Shown in pieces: positions 8,402-16,236 of a stretch of 64,000 nt of DNA. The stretch's first letter is position 1; the number at the start of each line of letters is the position of its first letter. Both the position numbers and the translations under genes were made by a program. This DNA comes from Mangrovimicrobium sediminis. Its GTDB lineage: Bacteria > Pseudomonadota > Gammaproteobacteria > Pseudomonadales > Halieaceae. The stretch covers positions 1 through 64,000 of the forward strand of contig NZ_SRLE01000016.1 of the NCBI RefSeq assembly GCF_004745945.1. Direction: 5' to 3'. The notes under the pieces are model-generated. The model worked only from the letters and a program-made list of their open reading frames with translations. It was not told where the DNA came from and searched no databases.

Positions 8402-9313
8402 ATGTCGCAACTGAATTTTGAAAATCGCGTCGCCGTTATCACCGGCGCCGGCCGCGGCCTGGGCCGCAGTTACGCGCTGCTGCTGGCCGCGCGCGGGGCG
8501 CGGGTGGTGGTCAACGACATCGGCTCCAGCGTGCAGGGCGAAGGCGCCGACCTGGGCCCCGCCGAGGAAGTGGTGGCGGAAATCCGCGCCGCCGGCGGCG
8601 AGGCCGTGGCCTGTACCGACAGCGTGGCCACTGTCGAGGGCGGCAAGGCCATCGTGCAGTGCGCCATGGACAGCTTCGGCCAGGTCGACATCCTCATTCA
8701 CAACGCCGGCAACGTGCGTCCCGCGCCCCTCGACGAGATCAGCTACGAGGATTTCGAGAGTGTGCTCGACGTCCACCTGCGCGGCGGTTTCCACGTGCTG
8801 CGCCCGGCCTTTCCGCTGATGCGCGATGCCGGCTACGGGCGCATCGTGCTGACCAGCTCGATCAACGGCATCTACGGCAACGCCAAGGCGGTGAACTACT
8901 CGGTGTCCAAGGCCGGTCTGATCGGCCTGTCCAACGTCGCCGCCATCGAGGGCGCCGAGTTCGGCATCAAAAGCAACGTCATCCTGCCGGCGGCGGTCAC
9001 GCGCATGGCGGACGGCCTGGACACCAGCGCCTACCCGCCCATGGACCCGGAACTGGTGGCCCCCGCGGTGGGCTGGCTGGCTCACGAGCGCTGCTCGGTG
9101 AGCGGCGAGATGCTCATCGCCCTGGCCGGGCGCATCGCCCGCGCCTACGTGGTCGAGTCCCCCGGCGTGTACCGGCCGAGCTGGACCATCGAGGACGTGG
9201 ACGCCGAGATGGGCGCGATCCGCGAGGGCGGCGAGCCGCTGCATTTCGCGCCGGCGCCCAGCGGGCACATAGACCACCTCCGCTACAGCTTCGGCGTCGC
9301 CTCCGGCAACTGA
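8402..9313 (+). CDS. Short-chain dehydrogenase/reductase
   Basis: A 303-aa NAD(P)-dependent oxidoreductase. The Rossmann motif is TGAGRGLG (about residues 15-22), NAG is at about 101-103, the catalytic Ser lies in TSSINGIYG and Tyr/Lys in YSVSKAG (about 162-166). The opening and the roughly 300-residue length resemble the dehydrogenase domain of peroxisomal multifunctional enzyme type 2, suggesting 3-hydroxyacyl-CoA as substrate. A C-terminal extension of about 50 residues follows the SDR core. First gene of an apparent operon with a CoA ligase 44 bp later. Confidence 0.9.
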   Translation: MSQLNFENRVAVITGAGRGLGRSYALLLAARGARVVVNDIGSSVQGEGADLGPAEEVVAEIRAAGGEAVACTDSVATVEGGKAIVQCAMDSFGQVDILIHNAGNVRPAPLDEISYEDFESVLDVHLRGGFHVLRPAFPLMRDAGYGRIVLTSSINGIYGNAKAVNYSVSKAGLIGLSNVAAIEGAEFGIKSNVILPAAVTRMADGLDTSAYPPMDPELVAPAVGWLAHERCSVSGEMLIALAGRIARAYVVESPGVYRPSWTIEDVDAEMGAIREGGEPLHFAPAPSGHIDHLRYSFGVASGN

Positions 9314-9357
9314 CGCCCAGCGTATACCGATAACGAATTGCAGGACCCCACTCAGCC

Positions 9358-11064
9358 ATGAACAATCCCACCGCCGCAAGCAAGCCGCTGTCCCTGGTCA
9401 AGGGCATCCCCCTCGAAGAAGAGGCCGCCGTCGGTGCCCTCACCCTGGGCGGCTACCTCGACGAACTCGCCGGCCGCTTCGGCCCGCGCGAAGCCGCCAA
9501 CATGCGCACGGCGGATGGCAGCGTGGTGCGCTGGACCTACGACGAGCTGCACGCGCGCTCGGTGGACGTGGCCCGCGCCCTGCTCGCCTGCGGCGTCGGC
9601 AAGGGCACCCGGGTGGGCATCCTGATGACCAACCGGCTGGAGTACCTCTCGGCCTTCTTCGGCATCGCCATGGCCGGCGGCGTGGCCACCACCATGAGCA
9701 CCTTCTCCACCGCCGCGGAGCTGGAAGTGCTGGTGGCGAAGTCCGGTTGCAGCGTCCTGCTGCTGGAGCGCAATGTCCTCAAGAAGGACTTCGCCGCCAT
9801 GCTCACCGAGATGGAACCGCAGGTCGGCAGCAGCGCCCCGGGCGCCATCCACTCGCTGAAATTCCCGTTCCTGCGCTACATCGCCGCGGTGGACGAGGCG
9901 CCGGCGCAGGGCGCGGTAGAGGGCTGGGCGCCGTTCCTGGCCCGCGGCGAGGGCATCGATCCGGCGCTGGTGGCCGCCACCGCCGCCACCGTCACCCCCG
10001 CCGACCCCGGCGTACTGTATTTCTCCTCCGGCTCCACCGGCGTGCCCAAGGGCATTCTCAGCGCCCACCGCGGCGTGTGCCTGCAGCTGTGGCGCTGGCA
10101 CACCTGGCTGGGCGCCAGCGACGACGTGCGCGGCTGGCCGGCCAACGGCTTCTTCTGGGCGGGTAACTTCGCCTGGGTGGTGGGCGGCTCGCTCTCCGGC
10201 GGCGGCACCCTGGTGATGCAGCCGACCTTCCAGGCCGAGGAGGCCCTGGCCCTGATGGAGGAGGAGAAGGTCAACTTCATCGCCGCCTGGCCGCACCAGT
10301 GGGCGCAGCTGATGGACGCCAAGAACTGGCTGGAGGTAGACCTCTCGGCCATGAAGTACATCGACAAGTTCTCGCCCCTGGCCGGCCACCCCAGTATCGA
10401 CAGCGACTGGATCGAACCGGCCGCCGCCTACGGGAACACCGAGACCTTCACCCTGGTCACGGTGTACCCGGCGAACACGCCCAAGGAGATCAGCACGGGC
10501 ACCCACGGCGTGCCCACCGCCGGCACCACGATTCGCATCGTCGACCCGCTCAGCGGCGAGATAACCCCGCTGGGCGAGCCCGGCGAGATTACCGTCAAGG
10601 GCCCCACCCTGATGCTCGGCTACCTCGGCATCCCGCTGGACGAGAGCCTGGACGACGACGGCTACCTGCACACCGGCGACGGCGGCTTTATCGACGAGCA
10701 GGGCCGGCTGATCTGGGAGGGGCGCCTCAACGACATCATCAAGACCGGCGGCGCCAACGTCTCGCCGGTGGAAATCGATATCGTCATCGCCAAGTGTCCC
10801 GGGGTGAAGGTGACCAAGACCGTCGGCGTGCCCGACGAGCTGCTCGGCGAGCGCGTGGTCGCCTGCATCGTCCCCCAGGACGGCGTCGAGCTCAGCGCGG
10901 AAACCGTGCGCGCGTTTGCCAAGCAGCAGCTGGCGAGTTACAAGGTACCCAGGGAAGTGCTGTTTTTTGCCGAGAGCGAGCTGGAACTCACCGGAAGTGC
11001 CAAGGTCAAGAGTTCCGAACTTCGGGACCTGGCCACCCGGCGCCTGTCCGCACAGCAGGGCTAG
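9358..11064 (+). CDS. AMP-dependent acyl-CoA synthetase
   Basis: A 568-aa ANL ligase. The P-loop YFSSGSTGVPKGI (about 221), the HTGDGGFIDEQGRL hinge (about 438) and the C-terminal SAKVKSSEL with its catalytic Lys (about 548) are all present, so it should be active. The segment between P-loop and hinge is only moderately like the ligase at 2353, implying a different acid. It lies between SDR and TetR genes in the same orientation with short gaps. Substrate unknown. Confidence 0.9.
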   Translation: MNNPTAASKPLSLVKGIPLEEEAAVGALTLGGYLDELAGRFGPREAANMRTADGSVVRWTYDELHARSVDVARALLACGVGKGTRVGILMTNRLEYLSAFFGIAMAGGVATTMSTFSTAAELEVLVAKSGCSVLLLERNVLKKDFAAMLTEMEPQVGSSAPGAIHSLKFPFLRYIAAVDEAPAQGAVEGWAPFLARGEGIDPALVAATAATVTPADPGVLYFSSGSTGVPKGILSAHRGVCLQLWRWHTWLGASDDVRGWPANGFFWAGNFAWVVGGSLSGGGTLVMQPTFQAEEALALMEEEKVNFIAAWPHQWAQLMDAKNWLEVDLSAMKYIDKFSPLAGHPSIDSDWIEPAAAYGNTETFTLVTVYPANTPKEISTGTHGVPTAGTTIRIVDPLSGEITPLGEPGEITVKGPTLMLGYLGIPLDESLDDDGYLHTGDGGFIDEQGRLIWEGRLNDIIKTGGANVSPVEIDIVIAKCPGVKVTKTVGVPDELLGERVVACIVPQDGVELSAETVRAFAKQQLASYKVPREVLFFAESELELTGSAKVKSSELRDLATRRLSAQQG

Positions 11065-11151
11065 CACGCTCGCCTCACTCACTGGGCCGACTGCAGGCGC
11101 CGCAAGACAAGCGGCTCCCCGGTGCGGTCCAAGCTACCACAGGAAGGTACA

Positions 11152-11778
11152 ATGTCAGGAAGATCACGCGGCCGCCCCCGGCTGGAAGAAGTAGCGGGAA
11201 TTGAAAACAGGCTGCTGAAAATAGCGCTGAAGGAATTTCTCGACCAGGGTTATGGCGGCACCTCCATGACCCGCATCGTGCAGCTCGCGGGCGTGTCCAA
11301 GACCACGCTCTACTCGCGCTTTCCCTCCAAGGAAAAACTGTTCCAGGCGATCATGTACCAGCAGATCAAACGCATCGCACCGGACCGCGACCTGGAGGCC
11401 TTCGAGGGCGCCCCGGATCTCGAGGCCGGCCTCAAGGCCTACGCCAACCGCGTGCTGCAACTGGGCCTGCGCGGCGACCTGCTGGGCATCAACCGCCTCA
11501 TCTACAGCGAATCCCACCGCTTCCCGGAACTCGGCGCCGCCGCTGCCAAGCGCACCCAGGTGGGCGTGGGACGGATCGCCAAATTCATCGAGGAGTGCGC
11601 CGAGGCCCGCGGCGAGACCTGCGTGGATGCCAGGGGCGCGGCGGAGACCTACATCCTCACCCTGCGCGGCTGGTACGTGGACGCCATGCTCACCAACCAG
11701 AAAGTGCCCGCCGCCGAGCGCCAGCGCTGGGTGGACCGCGCCGTGCGCACCCTGATCAGCAGCGCGGCGCAGTGGTGA
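11152..11778 (+). CDS. TetR-family transcriptional regulator
   Basis: A 208-aa regulator. The N-terminal helix-turn-helix is TSMTRIVQLAGVSKTTLYSR (about 35-55) followed by the usual FPSKEKLF; the rest is the helical ligand-binding domain. The start at 11152 is fixed by AGGAAGG nine bases upstream. Its stop overlaps the GTG of the thioesterase gene by four bases, so the two are translationally coupled. It likely represses the SDR-ligase-thioesterase group in response to an acyl-CoA or related ligand (inference). Confidence 0.9.
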   Translation: MSGRSRGRPRLEEVAGIENRLLKIALKEFLDQGYGGTSMTRIVQLAGVSKTTLYSRFPSKEKLFQAIMYQQIKRIAPDRDLEAFEGAPDLEAGLKAYANRVLQLGLRGDLLGINRLIYSESHRFPELGAAAAKRTQVGVGRIAKFIEECAEARGETCVDARGAAETYILTLRGWYVDAMLTNQKVPAAERQRWVDRAVRTLISSAAQW

Positions 11779-12197
11779 CGACAGCGCCGGGGCAGTGGAA
11801 ACGCAAGGCGCTGCCGGGTATCCCGGCCTCGCTGGAGGCGCTGCACGTACGCCGCGACGAACAGGGGTTTCACTACGCGGTGGCGCTGGACGAGCGCCAC
11901 GTCAACGGCCAGGGCTTCATCCACGGCGGCGTGCTGGTCACGTTCCTGGACCACGCCCTGTCACTGCTGGTGTGGGAGGCCACCGGTCGCGCCCACTGCT
12001 CCACCGTGCAACTGGACAGCCACTTCCTCAAGGCCCTGCGGCCCCCGGTATTCGTCGAGCTCGAGGGTGAAATCCTGCGCCAGGGGCGCAACCTCGCCTT
12101 CGCGCGGGGCATCCTGCGCGTGGACGGGGAGAGCGTGATGGAGGCCACGGGCACCTGGAACGTGGTGCGTGCGACCCCGGAAGGTGACAGCGAGTAA
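11775..12197 (+). CDS. PaaI-family hotdog thioesterase
   Basis: A 140-aa single-hotdog protein. NGQGFIHGGVLVTFLDHALS carries the HGG signature of PaaI/YbgC thioesterases, which hydrolyse acyl- or aryl-CoA and release stalled intermediates. The start is the GTG at 11775 (or an adjacent GTG three bases earlier) giving a GTGA overlap with the TetR stop; there is no ATG before the conserved core. Family length is normal. It would serve the neighbouring CoA-ligase pathway. Confidence 0.85.
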   Translation: MTTAPGQWKRKALPGIPASLEALHVRRDEQGFHYAVALDERHVNGQGFIHGGVLVTFLDHALSLLVWEATGRAHCSTVQLDSHFLKALRPPVFVELEGEILRQGRNLAFARGILRVDGESVMEATGTWNVVRATPEGDSE

Positions 12198-12225
12198 GCG
12201 CCCGGGCTCAGGCAGCCCAGGCGCT
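12197..12225. terminator. Hairpin between convergent genes, possible bidirectional terminator
   Basis: AGCGCC-C-GGGCT pairs with AGCCC-A-GGCGCT around a five-base loop, with one mismatch. It fills the short space between the thioesterase stop and the 3' end of the convergent Rieske gene. No T-run on either side weakens the terminator call. Confidence 0.45.
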
Positions 12226-12236
12226 ACCAGCGCAGG

Positions 12237-13643
12237 TCAGGACTGCAGGTAGCGGTCCATCTCCTCGTGCATGTTGAGAATCATCTTCTCCTGGTGTGAG
12301 GCCAGCCAGGCCTGCTTCATGCCGCGAGCGTGAAGCCCTTTCTGCACGCGCGGCAGGTTGCTGAGGTCCTGGCGCGGAATCAGCCCCAGGTCCTGTTCCG
12401 GGTCGACCACATCCTGCACCACGGAGCGCTCCGGTTGTACCGCAGCCGGCAGGGTTTTCACCGAGCGAATCTCGAATATGCACTGGTCCGGGTCCGTGGG
12501 GTGCGGCAGGGCGCGGTAGATCGCCGCGTTACCCGCCTGCGGCAGGATCAGGATATTGGGGAAGATGAAGTTCACGCCGCCCCACTTGCCCACGTTCTCC
12601 GCGGTCATCTTCGGCATCGGCCGGCCCTGCTCCGCCGCGGTGGTGTACTGCAGCTTCACGTACTCGGCGCCGACATTGGCATCCGCCGGCAGGTCCCGGT
12701 CCTTCAGGGTCAGCAGCAGGTCGATGTCGTCCTTGAGGATCATCGCGCCCAGGCCCTCGGCGGTGAGGTTCATGCGCGCGGCCATGGCGTCCACCAGGCT
12801 GGCGACGCTCTGGATCTGCTCCTGTACGTGCCCGGCGATCGGCGTCTTGGAACCGCCGTAGAAACAGCCGTGGCCGTTGTCGCGCGCCTCGTAGGTGAGG
12901 TCCTGGAAGAACATCTCGCCCTCGGTGCGGTCGCCGTAAACCACCTCGCTGCCTACTTTCTCCAGCTGCGGGTGGGTGGCGGAGACGTGGTAGGCCTCGA
13001 AGAACGCCTCCTGGGCGACCTTCCAGTTGCAGGGAATCGGCGCGCGCTTCCACCACACGTGGTGCATGTCACCGAGTACGAAGTCGTCGAGGAACTCGCG
13101 CATCGGCGCGATGAACTCGGCGAAGGGCTGCGGCGCGGGGTCGAGGTTGATGAACACGAAGCCGGCGTAGACCTCGCAGTGCACGCTGCGCAGGGCGACG
13201 TCGGCATCCTGCAACTGGCCGCCGTTGAACTCCTCGCGCGCCAGTACCATCTGGATGTCGCCCTCCAGGTTCCAGCGCCAGCCGTGGAACGGGCAGATGA
13301 TGCGGCCCTTGTCGAAGTGGCCACAGTCCTCGCCGAGGGTGGTGCCGCGGTGGGGACAGAAGTTGTAGTAGGCCTTCACCGTGTCTTCGTTCACGCGCAC
13401 CAGCAGGATCGACTGGTCGCCGATGGTGTAGGTGGTGAAGTCGCCCTCGGCGGGAATCTCGTCGAGGCGCGCAGCCACCTGCCAGACCCGGCTCCACAGC
13501 TTCTCGAATTCGAGCTTTGCGAACTCGGGGTCGATATAGCGACCCACACCCAGCCCCTGCGCCAGGGTGCGCCAGGCGGCGGGCCAGTCGTCGTTGCTTG
13601 AGGGGGTATCGCCGGCGACGCCGGGGCGAAGAATTGCGCTCAT
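12237..13643 (-). CDS. Rieske non-heme iron oxygenase, alpha subunit (1 of 4)
   Basis: A 468-aa alpha-only ring-hydroxylating-type oxygenase. The [2Fe-2S] Rieske ligands are in CPHRG (about 96) and CPFHGW (about 116). The mononuclear iron site is EAFFEAYHVSATHP (about 212-225) with two His; the residue before the A-Y-H is Glu where naphthalene dioxygenase has the bridging Asp. ATG 13643 has GAGGA at good spacing; an ATG 15 bp upstream is less likely. Divergent from an amidohydrolase-TauD operon with an FNR-type box between. No reductase or ferredoxin nearby. Substrate unknown. Confidence 0.92.
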   Translation of the reverse strand: MSAILRPGVAGDTPSSNDDWPAAWRTLAQGLGVGRYIDPEFAKLEFEKLWSRVWQVAARLDEIPAEGDFTTYTIGDQSILLVRVNEDTVKAYYNFCPHRGTTLGEDCGHFDKGRIICPFHGWRWNLEGDIQMVLAREEFNGGQLQDADVALRSVHCEVYAGFVFINLDPAPQPFAEFIAPMREFLDDFVLGDMHHVWWKRAPIPCNWKVAQEAFFEAYHVSATHPQLEKVGSEVVYGDRTEGEMFFQDLTYEARDNGHGCFYGGSKTPIAGHVQEQIQSVASLVDAMAARMNLTAEGLGAMILKDDIDLLLTLKDRDLPADANVGAEYVKLQYTTAAEQGRPMPKMTAENVGKWGGVNFIFPNILILPQAGNAAIYRALPHPTDPDQCIFEIRSVKTLPAAVQPERSVVQDVVDPEQDLGLIPRQDLSNLPRVQKGLHARGMKQAWLASHQEKMILNMHEEMDRYLQS

Positions 13644-13743
13644 GGTGGTGATCCTCATTTATGTTTTTACGCGGTCGCCAAACCGCTGGCGCCGCTGCTT
13701 TCATGCAGGCCTACTATCGTGGGCGAGGGTTCGGGGATCGTCG

Positions 13744-13757
13744 TTGATTTAGGTCAA
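13744..13757. promoter_or_regulatory. FNR/ANR-type binding site
   Basis: TTGATTTAGGTCAA matches the FNR/ANR consensus TTGAT-N4-(A/G)TCAA in both half sites. It sits in the 232-bp divergent gap, about 100 bp upstream of the Rieske start and 119 bp upstream of the amidohydrolase start, so it could give both genes oxygen- or redox-linked control. The call is by consensus match only. Confidence 0.6.
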
Positions 13758-13875
13758 TGCCCGGTTCTACAGCTTCGTCCATCGTAGTCTCGAGCCCCCG
13801 CCCGCAGGAAAACGCTTCCGGTTGCTCCGCGGTGAGGCAGTACTAAAAACGATAGAACGACCTGGAGACTACGCG

Positions 13876-15198
13876 ATGAAAATGGAAGACATGGTGATTA
13901 TCAGCGTTGACGATCACATTGTTGAACCGCCGGACACCTTCGAAAAACACCTGAGCGGCGACGCCAAAGCGAGCGCCCCGCAGTTCCACACCACCGAGAG
14001 CGGCGCCAACTACTGGACCTACCAGGGCATGACCATGGCCTCCGTCGGCCTCAACGCGGTAGTCGGCCGCGTGCCCGAGGAGTACGGCATGGAGCCGCAG
14101 TCCCTGGCGCAGATGCGCAAGGGCTGCTTCGACCCGAAAGCGCGCCTGGAAGACATGGACATCAACGGCATCGCCGCCTCCCTGAACTTCGGCAGCATCG
14201 GCGGCTTCGACGGCAGCCGCTGCTTCCACATGGCACCGGACAAGGAACAGGCGCTGGTGCACCTGCGCGCCTACAACGACTGGCACATCCAGGACTGGTG
14301 CGCCACCGACCCCGGCCGCTTCATCGCCTGCGGCATCCTGCCCACCTGGGACATGGACGCCACCGTCGCTGAATTGAAGCGCCTGCGCGAGATGGGCTGC
14401 ACCGCGGTCTCGCTGACCGAGAACCCGACCAAGATCGGCCTGCCCAGCATCCACAACGCCTACTGGGAACCGATGTGGAAAGCCCTGGTGGAAAACGACA
14501 TCACCACCTGTCTGCACATCGGTTCCGGCAACCCGCAGCCCCACGCCTCCGACGAGACCCCGATCGAGGCCTGGATCACCACCATGCCCATGTCCGTGGC
14601 CGTGGGCGCCGCCGACTGGCTGAGCCTGGAAGCCCTGCTGCGCTACCCGGACCTCAAGATCTTCCTCTCCGAGAGCGGCATCGGCTGGATTCCCTACTTC
14701 ATGGAACGCGCCGACTTCAGCCACTCCAGGCACACCGCCTGGACCAACTCCGACTACGCCGGCATGAAGCCCAGCGACGTGTTCAAGCGCCACTTCATGA
14801 CCTGCTTCATCGACGACGCCTTTGGCCTGAAGAACCTCGACGACGTCGGCGAGGACATGGTCGCCTACGAGTGCGACTACCCGCACTCCGACGCCCTGTG
14901 GCCGGAAGTGCCCGAGTTCCTGTGGAAGAGCTTCCAGGGCCTCAACCTCTCCGACGCACAGATCGACAAGGTGACCCACGCCAACGCCGCGCGCTGGCTG
15001 AACTTCGACCTGTTCAAGCACCACACGCGCGAGGAACTGACCGTGGGTGCCCTGCGCGCCCAGGCCAAGGCGGAAAACGTCGACGTCACCCCGATCTCCA
15101 CCGGCGGTTCCGCACCGCTGGAGGAAGGCGAGGCGAAGCGTCGTGTCACCTCCGGCGACATCATGAAGATGATGACCCGCCAGGCCAAGGTCGGCTGA
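13876..15198 (+). CDS. Amidohydrolase-family metal-dependent hydrolase
   Basis: A 440-aa TIM-barrel protein of the amidohydrolase 2 group, which includes ACMSD-like decarboxylases and hydrolases. The N-terminal metal-site motif appears as VDDHIVEPPDTF (about 10-21); CLHIGSGNP (about 215) supplies a central His, SESGIGWIPYFMER (about 265) follows, and YECDYPHSD (about 335) carries the late acidic/His residues. The ATG at 13876 has TGGAG at the right distance. TauD follows 18 bp later and a terminator closes the pair. It likely hydrolyses or decarboxylates a ring-derived intermediate. Confidence 0.82.
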   Translation: MKMEDMVIISVDDHIVEPPDTFEKHLSGDAKASAPQFHTTESGANYWTYQGMTMASVGLNAVVGRVPEEYGMEPQSLAQMRKGCFDPKARLEDMDINGIAASLNFGSIGGFDGSRCFHMAPDKEQALVHLRAYNDWHIQDWCATDPGRFIACGILPTWDMDATVAELKRLREMGCTAVSLTENPTKIGLPSIHNAYWEPMWKALVENDITTCLHIGSGNPQPHASDETPIEAWITTMPMSVAVGAADWLSLEALLRYPDLKIFLSESGIGWIPYFMERADFSHSRHTAWTNSDYAGMKPSDVFKRHFMTCFIDDAFGLKNLDDVGEDMVAYECDYPHSDALWPEVPEFLWKSFQGLNLSDAQIDKVTHANAARWLNFDLFKHHTREELTVGALRAQAKAENVDVTPISTGGSAPLEEGEAKRRVTSGDIMKMMTRQAKVG

Positions 15199-15216
15199 AG
15201 CCGCAAGGAGGCAGAT

Positions 15217-16068
15217 ATGAGTACTGCAATCGCAAGCGCGCAGGATATCCTGGCGCGCCTTGAGGCCAGCGACATCTCGCCGGCCATCGGCAGCCGGGTG
15301 GGCCTGTCCAAGGCCGACCTGCTCAGCGGCAACTACGCCGCCGACCTGCGCGACCTGCTGGAACAGCGCGGGGTGCTGGTGTTCCCCGAGATCAACTTCA
15401 GCGACGAGGAGCAGGTCGCGTTCACCGAGACCATGGGTACCTTCCTGCCGGAGATGAAAGGCCAGACGGTCTACAACATCTCCCTGGACAAGGAGAAGAA
15501 CCCGAATCGCGACTACCTCAAGGGCTCGTTGTACTGGCACATCGACGGCACCATGAACAAGGTGCCGATCGGCGCTGCCGTGCTGTCGAGCAAGGTACTG
15601 CCCACCTGGGGCGGCAACACCGAGTTCTGCAACACCTACGCCGCCTACGAGGCCCTGCCCGAGGAGAAAAAGCGCGAGGTGGAAAACCTGCGCGTGGTGC
15701 ACGCCATGTGGGTGACCCAGCTGTACCACAACCCGGAGCCAAAGATCGAAGACCTGGAGCAGTGGATGTCCATGGGCCAGATCGAACTGCCCCTGGTGTG
15801 GAACCACAAGTCCGGCCGCAAGTCGCTGGTGCTCGGCAACACCGCGCACTACGTGGTCGGCATGGACCCGATGGAAAGCGCCCGGCTGCTGCACGGCCTG
15901 CGCGACTGGGCGACCCGCCCCGAGTTCGTCTACAGCCACGAGTGGTCCGTCGGCGACGCGGTGATGTGGGACAACACCGGCACCATGCACCGGGCCATGC
16001 CCTACGACCCGGACTGTGGCCGCCTGCTGCACCGCACCAAGACCGCGGGCGAGGAACCCATCGCCTGA
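15217..16068 (+). CDS. TauD/TfdA-family Fe(II)/2-oxoglutarate dioxygenase (1 of 5)
   Basis: A 283-aa dioxygenase. The metal triad is visible as WHIDGTM (about 107-113, HxD) and TMHRAMPYDP (distal His about 257); an Arg in GRLLHRT (about 268-274) should bind 2-oxoglutarate. AAGGAGG precedes the ATG. It closely resembles the TauD proteins at 35111 and 43990 in length and motif context (SGxYAxDxRxxLxxRGVLVFP near the N-terminus), forming one subgroup. Second gene of the amidohydrolase operon. TauD enzymes hydroxylate carbons, often leading to C-O, C-N or C-S cleavage; the substrate here is unknown. Confidence 0.9.
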   Translation: MSTAIASAQDILARLEASDISPAIGSRVGLSKADLLSGNYAADLRDLLEQRGVLVFPEINFSDEEQVAFTETMGTFLPEMKGQTVYNISLDKEKNPNRDYLKGSLYWHIDGTMNKVPIGAAVLSSKVLPTWGGNTEFCNTYAAYEALPEEKKREVENLRVVHAMWVTQLYHNPEPKIEDLEQWMSMGQIELPLVWNHKSGRKSLVLGNTAHYVVGMDPMESARLLHGLRDWATRPEFVYSHEWSVGDAVMWDNTGTMHRAMPYDPDCGRLLHRTKTAGEEPIA

Positions 16069-16109
16069 GCGCGACGCCGGCCCCCGGGCCGGTCCCTTCA
16101 CTTCCCCGA

Positions 16110-16146
16110 CCCGCCGCGTTGATTTGCATCAAGGCGGCGGGTTTTT
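16110..16146 (+). terminator. Rho-independent terminator containing an FNR-like palindrome
   Basis: CCCGCCGC (16110-16117) pairs with GCGGCGGG (16134-16141), extended inward by TTGAT/ATCAA with a TTGC loop after one G-G mismatch, and followed by five T. It ends the amidohydrolase-TauD transcript. Confidence 0.88.
16119..16132. promoter_or_regulatory. FNR/ANR-type binding site inside terminator stem
   Basis: TTGATTTGCATCAA is an exact TTGAT-N4-ATCAA FNR box. It coincides with the upper stem of the terminator and lies 105 bp upstream of the first BVMO start. As the hairpin also explains the symmetry, a regulatory role is uncertain, but a second FNR-type box occurs 2.4 kb away. Confidence 0.45.
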
Positions 16147-16162
16147 CAGCACCGGCCTATTG

Positions 16163-16184
16163 TAATCAACATCGTTGTTTATTA
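16163..16184. promoter_or_regulatory. Candidate operator before first BVMO gene
   Basis: A 22-bp palindrome, self-complementary at 18 of 22 positions, with outer arms TAAT/ATTA and core CAACATCGTTG. It lies 52 bp upstream of the BVMO ATG, in the promoter zone. A related element (17 of 22 matches, inverted) precedes the second BVMO at 20218. Size and symmetry suit a TetR-type repressor. Confidence 0.55.
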
Positions 16185-16236
16185 CCCTGGCACGCAGATT
16201 CGCACCAACCGCGCACCGCACAAGGGAGACGCCACA

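Noticed and set aside
11595-11774. Longer N-terminus for the thioesterase
   Set aside because: This would run inside the TetR gene in another frame with shadow composition; the GTG at 11775 gives a normal PaaI length and a coupled start.
13843-16101. 752-codon open frame antisense to the amidohydrolase and TauD genes
   Set aside because: No motifs, biased composition, and both genes on the other strand have intact catalytic residues.
16110-16141. Independent regulatory palindrome only
   Set aside because: The T-run after the stem makes it primarily a terminator, so the FNR call there is kept at low confidence.
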